Source: Thoreauomyces humboldtii
Taxonomy: Eukaryota; Chytridiomycota; Chytridiomycetes; Spizellomycetales; Powellomycetaceae
Reading direction: 5' to 3'
Assembly: GCA_027596035.1 (NCBI GenBank)
Contig: JADGJA010000460.1
Location: forward strand, 1-17,905
DNA length: 17,905 nt
Shown here in pieces: positions 10,001 to 17,876 of the stretch. The position numbers were made by a program, and so were the translations under genes. Below the pieces are notes generated by a model. It ran no database searches, was not told the DNA's origin, and saw only the letters and a list, made by a program, of their open reading frames with translations. Position 1 is the first letter of the stretch; each line of letters opens with the position of its first letter.

Positions 10001-10434
10001 AAAGTCTACCATCGAAACCGCTGGAACGATTGCCACTTCACTTGAATATCCCAAGCGTAGGAAACGAGAGGTAAGGATATAAAGCATCGGCAATTCTGTA
10101 AAATGTTAAGCCCCCTTCTTCCTTCCAGCTTGGCGATCATGTCGCAAAGGTGCTCTCAAATTTTAAGGTTCCTGCAGATATCTTTAAAGATCGAGCAAAA
10201 CAGGTTAGTGGTCTCACAGATTTGGCTGCTACGAAACCCTTCATATCGACGCTGATCCTTTGGAAACAGATATCGCGCGCTCTCATGGATAAAGAGTTAA
10301 AAAAGGGGTCCCATATCAAGGATACACTTTCCGAGCGTTCACGAGCGTCCATCACAGAATACGTGAAGGACTGGTGTTGTCGGCATGATTTCCAAAAGAA
10401 AGTCGATAAATACAAGAAAAGCACGGCAAGATGA
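7079..10434 (+). CDS. SET2: Set2, histone H3 lysine-36 methyltransferase
   Basis: Model of 14 exons (848 residues): 7079-7391, 7451-7565, 7621-7707, 7770-7893, 7966-8141, 8202-8293, 8355-8452, 8508-8612, 8686-8793, 8856-8969, 9031-9093, 9159-10070, 10129-10203 and 10270-10434. Introns are 55-73 bp. Order: Pro-rich N-terminus; AWS domain with seven cysteines (C98, C100, C113, C119, C128, C133, C139); SET domain with GFG (161-163, SAM binding), EYCGE (178-182), RFMNHSC (225-231) and FDY (264-266, catalytic tyrosine 266); post-SET C278-x-C280-x4-C285; a helical LEDGF/TFIIS-like region (about 336-465); a charged Arg/Glu/Asp-rich linker; a WW domain (about 650-681, W654, W676, P679); and a C-terminal SRI domain (about 770-848) that binds the phosphorylated RNA polymerase II CTD. 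Role: co-transcriptional H3K36 methylation. The acceptors at 8856 and 9159 were chosen by frame. Intron 10204-10269 is 66 nt and stop-free; its removal restores the SRI spacing. Confidence 0.92.
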
Positions 10435-10651
10435 CTGATCGGGCAATCAGCTACAGCCACAGTCAATTCGGACAAGGGAACACACGCTTGAAGACACCTC
10501 GAAAGCCAGTGATCGCTCCTAGTTATCCTCCCATACGAGCTTCAAACCGTTCCTTCTCCACCCTTACCGGGGCCAAATTACCAAAGTTTTTGTTATTAAA
10601 GCGAAGGCCAGCACCCAGAAGTCATTGACTGGCTGCCTGACTTCCTTTACG
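10435..10651. other. Convergent intergenic region
   Basis: A 217-bp 3'-to-3' spacer between SET2 and the minus-strand membrane-protein gene. Nothing beyond presumed UTR sequence is seen. Confidence 0.5.
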
Positions 10652-12307
10652 CTACCATTGCTGCAGCGTGTGGGAGGACGGGGCTACCTTTGGAGCGGCT
10701 CGTCGTCGCTGACCATGTCGGATGGCCTCCGTGTCCTTTTCGGCCTCTGCGCCGTGAGAACCCCGCTCGTTGCCTTCACCTCGCTTGGATGTGGATTTTT
10801 GGCGCCGAACGTTGTCGCCTTCCTCCAGGGTCCGCCGAGGATCAGCTTGGCTTGCGACTGGTGTACGCTGAGCACTCACTTGCCGTCGATTGTTGATCGA
10901 AGGGCGTCGGCGCGGGACCTCTGTGATATCTGGGTCAAGGTGCAAGTCATCTGTGGCCCATGGGCCATCATTCTCCCGACCCTGCTGCGGCGGTAGTTCC
11001 TCTCGGCCGCGCGGACGCGATCCTTCGCGAGATCGATTGTTCCGGCTTTGCTCATGGTAAGAGCGGGTGGAGCCGCCAGTTTTTGCGCGGTGGAGGGGTC
11101 GACTGCTCGGACGAAGGTCACAATCTTCGTGGTCTGCCTGACTTACACGGCCATCGGAAGGCCCAGCCTTGTAAGGGTCCATGCGCGTGAAGGCCGGCGC
11201 TGTCGGTTCTTCCCGAGCATCGCCGCCTCTCTGAATTCCGGCGTCTTCAGCATAACCTCTGGAGGGCGACGTTTGATGCATGCTACGGGATCTCTGAGTC
11301 CCCGAGCGGTATACGGCCCCGTCCCGATCACCTCTCTCCATATCCTGCGGACTGAAAGCGTCGGGCCGGTCCCTAGTATCCCGGGTGCTTCGACCAGTGT
11401 TCGAGCGCTGCAAAACCCCTGCATTGCCATTGTAAACCTCGCTGCGAATGAGGCCACCAATAAGAGTGCTTTGGCTCCCGTTCGCCAGTACCGCCTCGCG
11501 AGGGTCGCTTCGCAGTCCGCCTAAGAGCGTCCCGGACTGTGCAAAGCTTTTGTCGGACCTGACCTCACGGATGGTAGGCACTCGCCGGACGCTCTCGGCC
11601 CTCACGATAGCCTTTTCCGAAAAGTTGGGCCCGTGACGTTCCTCGTGACGCTTCGCAAGGTCCTCCTCGCCGCCCGTGCCGCGCCGTAGGAGAAAGAACG
11701 CGAAAGCTACCAGGGCGAGAATGGAGCCCCCGATGGCTGCCAGCACGATGGCGAACCAGGAAGGACGGCGACCAAACGGCCCAAAATCGATCAGGCCATC
11801 GTCAACCGCCGTTTGTGGCACAGCAGCGCAAAACGTTGCGCTTGTGCACGCTGCGTAAGTTCCCGAGTCGCCGCGGAGGCTGACAGTCGCGGTTAAGCCG
11901 TTCGAATTGTCCGGGACGTTCGCGTAGAAAGTCGATGAGAACACTGCAGAAATCATATAAGTACTTCTTCTCTTGGGTTGTGAGAAATGAAAGGTCTTAC
12001 CAGGAGATCCGCTCGAAGAGCAGGAGTAGACGTTAGTCGAGGTCGCAATGCATGATACCGTGCCGAGTGGAGCCAAGTATGGCTGCCCGATCGTTGACAT
12101 CGAGTAGGTCGATGGGAAGTTCACCTGGACACGGTAGTTGTAGGCGAAAGATGCTGCGGTCGACCAGTATACTGTTACATTCAGCTGGTGTTGCGGATCC
12201 GTCGGGGAAGCGATGCCGGTCCAGCAGCAAGTGCCGTCGCCCTTGACCAATGCCGCTATCGAAACCGCTGCGACCGTACGCACGCACAAAGTCTTGATTC
12301 CAAGCAT
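10652..12307 (-). CDS. Unrecognised single-pass (type I) membrane protein with long charged tail
   Basis: Model: exons 12307-12001 and 11943-10652 on the minus strand, 532 residues. The 57-bp intron 12000-11944 has GTAAGA...CTGCAG ends but is a multiple of three and stop-free, so the unspliced frame (551 residues) is also open. Residues 1 to about 25 are a signal peptide (MLGIKTLCVRTVAAVSIAAL). The ectodomain is about 140 residues, Ser/Thr-rich, with six cysteines and an N-glycosylation sequon (NVT). One transmembrane helix (core WFAIVLAAIGGSILALVAFA, about residues 165-185 after splicing) is followed by a basic RR stop-transfer. The cytosolic tail of about 340 residues is Arg/Ser/Asp-rich and disordered. 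The topology resembles fungal cell-surface sensors of the Mid2/Wsc kind, but no such domain is recognisable, so no function is assigned. It converges on SET2. Confidence 0.75.
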   Translation of the reverse strand: MLGIKTLCVRTVAAVSIAALVKGDGTCCWTGIASPTDPQHQLNVTVYWSTAASFAYNYRVQVNFPSTYSMSTIGQPYLAPLGTVSCIATSTNVYSCSSSGSPGKTFHFSQPKRRSTYMISAVFSSTFYANVPDNSNGLTATVSLRGDSGTYAACTSATFCAAVPQTAVDDGLIDFGPFGRRPSWFAIVLAAIGGSILALVAFAFFLLRRGTGGEEDLAKRHEERHGPNFSEKAIVRAESVRRVPTIREVRSDKSFAQSGTLLGGLRSDPREAVLANGSQSTLIGGLIRSEVYNGNAGVLQRSNTGRSTRDTRDRPDAFSPQDMERGDRDGAVYRSGTQRSRSMHQTSPSRGYAEDAGIQRGGDAREEPTAPAFTRMDPYKAGPSDGRVSQADHEDCDLRPSSRPLHRAKTGGSTRSYHEQSRNNRSREGSRPRGREELPPQQGRENDGPWATDDLHLDPDITEVPRRRPSINNRRQVSAQRTPVASQADPRRTLEEGDNVRRQKSTSKRGEGNERGSHGAEAEKDTEAIRHGQRRRAAPKVAPSSHTLQQW

Positions 12308-12748
12308 TTCTCGTCTGACTTTTGTACACTTGTTGCGACCAGAAGAGGACGACCCCGCGCACCGTACAGTATTTCGCGAGTATTCGCATTCGCATTCGCA
12401 ACGCCAAAAATAGAACAGGAATTTCCCTGGTACACTGTCAAAAGGAAGTTAACTTTTCTCGAGATTCCGGATATTATCCGGGACGTTATATTGAAGCCAT
12501 CGAACATTCCAACGGTCTTGATAGCCAACGGTCTTGATTTCAAAGTAGAGTTCGGTAGGCAGAAGGTTTAAAGTTCCAAAAATCCAACAGCTCCCTCTAC
12601 CGTGAAGACGGCGGCTTCAAGTGCGCAAGCTGCGCGATGGTGCTTTGTCTGTTTGTGTCCCTAGGTGATACATGACTCCCGGGACGGTTATATATAAATG
12701 GACCGAGCCGAAGAACAACCCGACCAGTGACTACCTACTTCTTGTGGA
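12308..12748. promoter_or_regulatory. Intergenic region with presumed promoter of the membrane-protein gene
   Basis: It lies between two minus-strand genes, so it holds the 3' UTR of the upstream gene and the promoter of the membrane-protein gene. Visible elements: three tandem ATTCGC hexamers (12382-12399) about 75 bp upstream of the start codon, a tandem CCAACGGTCTTGAT repeat (12509-12522 and 12525-12538), and a TATATATAAA stretch (12689-12698) that is probably too far upstream to be the TATA box. No gene was recognised. Confidence 0.45.
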
Positions 12749-13404
12749 CTACTCGACCATCTGGTCACCTTCCTCTTCCTCCTCGTCCTCATCCTCCTCC
12801 TCCTCCTCCTCCTTCCTCTTCTTGCGCTCGATGTCCTCCTTTTCCTCCCTCTTCCGTTTCTTGTTCGCCTTTCTCTTTTCCCGCTGGGCGAGCTTCGTTC
12901 GGATCTGCTCGAGCTCTTCCTGTTCTTCGGTGTCTGCGGAGTCCACCAGATCAAGCCCCTTCTCAATGTTTCGTCGAACGTCCTCTATCGGTTCCCCGAA
13001 ACCAATTGTTTTCATGGGATTGGGACCGGGTGGCCGGTAGACGTCCTTCTCGTCGTCCTTGTCGTCCTTTGCCTCCTCTGGATCCTCGAAGTCCGAGGGT
13101 TCCTCCCGGTCGAAGACCACCTTGCTCTTCGTCTTGATGGTGGTGGTGGTCCTCATCTTTCTCTTCGTAGCCTTCTTCTTCTTCTTCTCAGGTGGGCCGA
13201 GGTAGATTCGGTCTTCAGGGAGGCGTCTGATACATACATATATCAGTAAACGGTCCACTAGTGCATTGGAAGAACTTCCCGCTCATACTTCTTGTCGCCA
13301 CCTCCACCACCACCCCCTCCTCCTCCGCCCGCTCCTCCTGCTGCTGACATCACTGCTACCGCCTTCTTTGCCGCTCTTGCAGGTTGGACTCTACGTGATG
13401 ACAT
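12749..13404 (-). CDS. Low-complexity Gly-, Lys- and Glu-rich protein of unknown function
   Basis: Model: exons 13404-13289 and 13226-12749 on the minus strand; intron 13288-13227 is 62 bp (GTATGA donor, TACTGAT branch, TATCAG acceptor), phase 2; 197 residues. The start at 13404 has A at -3. Order: Arg/Ala N-terminus (MSSRRVQPARAAKK), an 11-glycine run (26-36), the RLPEDRIYLGPPEKKKKK segment, a Thr/Lys patch, an acidic segment, a more ordered middle (PNPMKTIGFGEPIEDVRRNI), then a long Lys/Arg/Glu helix and a C-terminal acidic tail made by CTC/CCT-type triplet repeats. The charged helix and basic clusters suggest a nuclear or nucleic-acid/ribosome-associated protein, but I recognise no family. 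It is divergent from the zinc-finger ORF across 159 bp. Confidence 0.65.
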
Positions 13405-13563
13405 TGTGACGTGTGTTGGTTGTGGTTGTCGGATGTGTTGGTGTTTTTTGTTCTTTGGTATTGGACACTGGGCGAATTGACAGGCTGCGCGGGGAAGCAT
13501 TTCTCGTGGCCATTTTGTTTGTCACAAAGGATAAGTCAACCATCCTTTACTCCCGGAACAAAG
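13405..13563. promoter_or_regulatory. Short divergent promoter region
   Basis: A 159-bp spacer between the minus-strand low-complexity gene and the plus-strand zinc-finger ORF. It is T/G-rich on the plus strand around 13410-13460. No specific element is identified beyond its position. Confidence 0.4.
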
Positions 13564-13848
13564 ATGCCATTCTGCCAGATTTGCCAGATCAACTTCAACG
13601 GCAACTGGGTCACTCATCGATCTACCCAACAGCACCTCCTCAACCAACGCAACGCAGCACCTCCCGTCCAACCTCCTGTAATTCCCACCCTGGTGGACCT
13701 GGGAAGGGACACGGGAGCAGGACCTCTCGCCGCGTACCTCGCCCCTCGGATCGTGCAGATCCGTCAAGCAAATCCAAACCTTTCTGATAGAGAGGTTTAT
13801 CAGCAAGCATTTGGTGAGAGAAGGATTGAGAGGGCCAGGAGATTGTGA
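13564..13848 (+). CDS. Small C2H2 (U1/matrin-like) zinc-finger ORF
   Basis: A 94-residue single-exon frame starts at the ATG at 13564 (MPFCQICQINFNGNW). Residues 4-27 read C-x2-C-x11-H-x5-H, the spacing of U1/matrin-type zinc fingers found in RNA- or dsRNA-binding proteins. The C-terminal half (LAAYLAPRIVQIRQANPNLS, then a basic ERRIERARRL end) looks helical. An in-frame ATG further upstream (13411) would add about 50 hydrophobic residues with no family support; MPFCQ is the natural start for this finger. It is transcribed away from the low-complexity gene and lies about 960 bp upstream of the Fanzor-like gene in the same orientation. Whether it belongs to the same mobile element is unknown. 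It could be a real small host gene or a fragment. Confidence 0.5.
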   Translation: MPFCQICQINFNGNWVTHRSTQQHLLNQRNAAPPVQPPVIPTLVDLGRDTGAGPLAAYLAPRIVQIRQANPNLSDREVYQQAFGERRIERARRL

Positions 13849-13873
13849 AAGAAGCTGATGGGTACATTTTAGC

Positions 13874-13993
13874 TGGTTGGGATGCCCACCCAACCAATCC
13901 TCGAAACATCGGAGCAGAACGACGTCGCCCTTGATTTGATCTATCCATCGTAGTTTCATGGATAGATGGCAACTTCATCAAGGCAACTTCATC
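13874..13993. repeat. Two perfect inverted repeats and a short tandem repeat
   Basis: TGGTTGGG/CCCAACCA (8-bp stem, 7-nt loop) spans 13874-13896. ATCTATCCAT/ATGGATAGAT (10-bp stem, 9-nt loop) spans 13939-13967. GGCAACTTCATC then occurs twice in tandem (13968-13979 and 13982-13993). The first hairpin begins 26 nt after the zinc-finger ORF stop. Confidence 0.7.
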
Positions 13994-14463
13994 GTCGGAC
14001 TCCGTCCTTTCCACTCGCTGTCCCACCTCGAGGACACCCTGTCGAGACACAAGTGTAAGGGTCAGCGACTCGCCAAGCTCATTGGTACCAAGACAACAAC
14101 CGATGCCCAACTGTTCCTTCCATCCCCTCGGTTCATTCGATACCGCCCCAAATCATGCAAAACCCTCTCACAGCCCCTCTCGAACCGGAGCACCCCCTTT
14201 GCGGTCCCTTCGCGATCCCTTCATCCCTTCACCCCTTCCCACACCATCATCCTCCACTCTCACATCGCCTATATAACTAAATCCATGGACTCCCGGATCC
14301 CCCAATAGAAATAACAGACATTCCCACTGTGATAATGCTATGTAGCTTACTCGTATGCACCGTTTCTCATGCTGGTACAAGGTCGAGAGCGACAGGCAGA
14401 GGGACAGGCATCATGTAGCAACATCGGGCTAATGGAATGTGTCCGTCCCGGAGGCCTCCAGTG

Positions 14464-14497
14464 TGACTCATAGCTCCGGATGACTCGCGGTGACTCA
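14464..14497. promoter_or_regulatory. Cluster of three TGACTC (AP-1/Gcn4-like) sites
   Basis: TGACTCA occurs at 14464-14470 and again at 14491-14497, with TGACTCG at 14481-14487 between them, about 315-350 bp upstream of the Fanzor-like start codon. TGA(C/G)TCA is the established consensus of fungal Gcn4/CpcA and AP-1 bZIP factors. Regulation of this gene by such a factor is inference. Confidence 0.45.
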
Positions 14498-14698
14498 CAG
14501 CACCTTGACAGGTTCCGTCCAAATGTGCCGGGTGAATGTGACGGGAGTCTTCCCTTTACCACACTCCATTTAGGCTTGGTATGCCAGGGCATGACAAGCC
14601 TGTCGTCAAAAAGGGAAGACAAGGGCGTCCCGGAAGCATGTGATAGCGGACCAAGCGGATCAGTGGCGCCCGGGCCTCATTGCCACTGCCATGCCCAG

Positions 14699-14707
14699 CA
14701 TAAAAGG
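14699..14707 (+). promoter_or_regulatory. TATA-like element of the Fanzor-like gene
   Basis: CATAAAAGG lies about 105 bp upstream of the start codon at 14812, a plausible core-promoter position. The start itself has an ideal Kozak context (CACCATGG). Confidence 0.4.
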
Positions 14708-14811
14708 CGGCCGGGACGGAGAACCCATCACCGCAAACCACCAGCCCGATACCTCCCGGACCATCCGTCAAGCCAGCAACCGTCCACTGCCTTCCCTGCG
14801 ACTCCCCCACC

Positions 14812-17800
14812 ATGGCGGCATTCGGGCCCGCCCTGAATCGCCGCGCTCCTCCTGCTCCTGGTCCCCACGAGCCATTCCACGATGAGTGGGAGGTAACATG
14901 TCCCCTCGGCAAGTTGAGCAACTTCATCAGGAACAATGCTGGCATCGGAAATCCCAACCTCCGGGGCATAGCCTTGCCTGCAATTCAAGACCGCGTGCAG
15001 ATGATGCACACCCTCACCGTCGACGTCGGCCACCTGCTCTTCATACACCTCACTCGACATGCAACGGCTTTCCTCATGGCGGCTCAGAATGCTGGGGCTG
15101 CAGCCGGCCTACCGATAGGGGATCTGAACATCGCCGGTTTGCCCCTTCTAAACAGCGACTTTGCAACTGATGAAGTCCACCTCATGTGGGCTTACAAGCT
15201 GTGTGGTCGACGAAACGGCTTTGTCCAAGGAAACAACGCCCTTGACCTCACTTACCTCTCGCTCCGACGCTCATACAACATCTATCTGCGACCCACCATG
15301 TACCCAACCTACGTGTGGCCAGTTGGAGTTGCCACGCCAAACCCTCCGCTTCCCGGGGAGAACCCGTCCTACACCCGGATAGTCCTTCCCAACCTCGGGG
15401 TCAACCGGTTTGGCCAGTCCATTACCATCGAGGCCCGACAGTATCTCACCTCCCTCAGGGAGCATTATCGTCGCAACTATGCCGTCTACACGGAGCAGAC
15501 CCTCCTACACCACATGCAACAGGACGCCAACAACAATTGGGGCAAGGAGAGGCGAAAGCTCATCGCCAAACGCACGTTGATGCTGCTCCAGCCTCTCTAC
15601 CTTAACGCAGCGATCGGAGGGAACCCACTCTACCAGATTCCGGACATTGGTGGAGCGAATCCTCCTGGTGCTCAGCCGTTCATCTTCGCGGGCGTCCCAG
15701 CTCATCAGGCGGCCATCGACTCCTACCTCGGTTTCCTCCAACCCATCCGAGAGCTGTTCACGTTTGCCTTCAACCACATGTCAGCCCTGCCGGCTCAAGC
15801 GGGATTGGTTGCTGCCGTTCCTGCTCCGGTGGCGGGAACATATGCTGCGGCTGAGGATGAACTTCACAACGGCGTTTCTTGGCCTATGAACTGGAAGTAC
15901 ATGGCCAAGGGTGCTGGCAACCACGCCTTCCTCCCCCTGTTCTACTGGCTGGCCCGGTACGAGCGCCTCAACAGAAACCCTGCTCCTCCACCTGGTGCAA
16001 ACTGGGCAGACGATTCCATGAGTCCCGTGCTACTGTGCCCCATGCGCAATGATCAAGGTCTTCAGTTTCACCGATTCGACGTCGAGTCCGTGGTTCAACT
16101 CTTCGGAGACGTCAACTTACCCCACATCCGCTGCGTCAACCCAGTTACCGGGGGGGGGCTCCTATTGTCGTGCCTCCGGCTGCCAGGCTCATCCTTACTC
16201 AAGGCCACACCTCCAACCACCGCAATCAACTGATGGAGCAATGGTTTAACCTCAACCGCTGTCGCCAGCTCAGAACCGATCCGTGGGGTGAATGGATGTA
16301 CCGAAACCAAGGGCAGGACCACAACGTGTCCCGTTTCACCTTCAGCACCGACGGGGAGCAAGTACACCTCCACTTCCTTGTCACCGGCTGCGCAGCCAAC
16401 GTTCGAAGAAGGATCCCTACCCACGCCCAGATCAACAACCTGGAACCACGGCCAAACTACAACACACATTACCACGACGAGTTTCGAGTTGTCCGCAGCC
16501 CAGACATCTCTCGAGGCGGCCTCACATCACTTTCTCGACGTCCCATCATCACACGGGACAGAGCATTGATGACACCACTTGGTGCTCGCCGAGTGATTGG
16601 AGTTGATCTCGGTCAGAAGAATTGCATCACCGCCGTGTATGCTGACACCTCTCAGGCTCCCAACGCTCCTCAACCCAACGCGGCCAACCTCAAGATCAAC
16701 ATGAAGGCGGCTTGTCGGCGGGTACGAGGGCGTCACTACCGTGAGAAGAACAAGTCGGCGTGGTTCGAGCGGAAATGCAAAGAGATGCGGAATGCCCAAG
16801 TGAGTGAGGATGAGGTTCGATCATAATAATGCGAGGACCTAACCTATTGTATTCTTTTTTTCTTCAGCAAGAGGAACACGACAACCAGATGGCCGCCTTC
16901 GTTGCCGCTGCCATGGGGGCTGTAGCCCTTCCTGCTCCACCCTGGCGATACAGTTTGATCGAGATGATCGACCTGCTTCGAGGCCGGGTGGCTGCCCTTC
17001 ACGGCAACACCGTTCGGTCCGCGTTGAACTACTTTCACCTTTATTACTCTCTCATTGACGAGATGCGGAGACTTCACAACGGGCGGCTATATCAAAGGTG
17101 CCGCCTGACCCGCAGCATACATCAGCAGAGCACCGACGCTCTGGTTGCCAAGTGAGTTAGTTATACAAACGTGAGCCTTATACAGATGAAAAATCTCATC
17201 CGACCATCTCATCAGCTACATCATTGACCCCACCTACGTCAACGGAAACGGCGTCTCGACCGTAAGCCTAATGTTGAGCACCAACATGTTGCAGGGTAAC
17301 CGAGCAACAAGACGTCAGCCTCTTCAAGCTCTGTTCCCGGTCGTACCTCCTCCCCGGCAAGACCTTCCCATCATCGCGGTGGGAAACGCCAACTACAAGT
17401 TTCAACGGGGACACGGTCCCGTCCCGACCAAGCGTCTCATCACCCAGCTGGCTAGCCGCACAGAGACGGTGATGATGCCCGAGCAGAGAACGGGGATCTA
17501 CTGCCCTCAAGGGATCAACGGTTACGACAACATGATGGGAGCCGCTCTCAATATACCTGTTCCAATGCACAATGCTCGGATAGCCCTTCAGCAGTTCGAA
17601 CGCACGGCGCATCGAGGACGTGATTACAAGTTCAACTACGACTGGTGTATAACCCATCAACGGAAGAAGAGGATGCGCCGTTCCAACTGTCCAGATCAAG
17701 CGGTGCCAGCAGGTCCTCCTGTGTTGCCTCCAGGTGCTCCGCCTCCTCCCTTCAGGAACGCATCCTGGCAGCAGGGAGCACCTCCCGCAGCCCCCAACGG

Positions 17801-17876
17801 ATTCCGCCCTCCCCATGCGCCCTTCCTTGATGGGTTTGGAGCACCGGTTCACTTGATCGGTGGCCATCGTCGGTGA
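14812..17876 (+). CDS. Fanzor-like (eukaryotic TnpB/Cas12-related) RuvC nuclease, frame-broken by a G9 tract
   Basis: Model: exons 14812-16799, 16868-17151 and 17216-17876 with introns of 68 and 64 bp (donors GTGAGT). It gives about 977 residues if one base is added at the G9 tract 16150-16158, where the frame changes; numbering below assumes that. The long helical N-terminal half is alpha/REC-like. Then come a conserved CPMRNDQG segment, the FTFSTDG motif (TDG 513-515) typical of the TnpB/Fanzor wedge region, and RuvC-I RRVIGVDLGQKNCITAVYAD (Asp599). An insert and bridging helices follow, then a RuvC-II-like strand PIIAVGNANYKF (Asn815 where acidic residues are usual) and PEQRTGIYCP with Glu847, fitting the relocated glutamate described for Fanzors. 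The RuvC-III-like motif is GYDNMMGAALNI (Asp862). A basic RKKRMRR (907-913) is NLS-like, and the tail is Pro-rich. The zinc ribbon normally between Glu and RuvC-III is missing. The family would act as an RNA-guided DNA endonuclease carried by transposons; activity of this copy is doubtful. Confidence 0.85.
16150..16158 (+). other. G9 homopolymer at the Fanzor frame break
   Basis: Nine consecutive G residues. Upstream, the conserved frame reads ...HIRCVNP-VTG. Downstream, the conserved frame (GAPIVVPPAARLILTQG) is reached only if the tract had 10 or 7 G. As written, the first frame ends at 16231-16233. This may be a sequencing or assembly error, a true disabling indel, or a slippage site. Confidence 0.85.

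Larger units (their letters stand above)
13849..14811. other. 963-bp gene-free region upstream of the Fanzor-like gene
   Basis: No convincing coding frame is seen on either strand. It contains two perfect hairpins and a short tandem repeat (13874-13993), C/T-rich sequence (14100-14270), a three-copy TGACTC cluster (14464-14497) and a TATA-like ATAAAAGG (about 14700-14707). It probably includes the promoter and 5' end of the Fanzor-like gene, and possibly the left end of its mobile element. No terminal inverted repeat can be tested because the right end is outside the window. Confidence 0.5.

Noticed and set aside
12727..13137. Plus-strand Pro/Ser/Arg-rich ORF opposite the low-complexity gene
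   Set aside because: It is the complement of Gly/Glu/Lys triplet repeats. The minus-strand frame has a supported intron, a good start context and ordered segments.
13958..14308. 116-residue plus-strand ORF in the gene-free stretch
   Set aside because: It is Ser/Pro/Thr/His-rich with no recognisable domain, and overlaps C/T-rich non-coding-looking sequence and the hairpins.
17268..17867. 199-residue minus-strand ORF
   Set aside because: It is antisense to the last Fanzor exon, where the RuvC-III-like motif and frame continuity support the plus strand.
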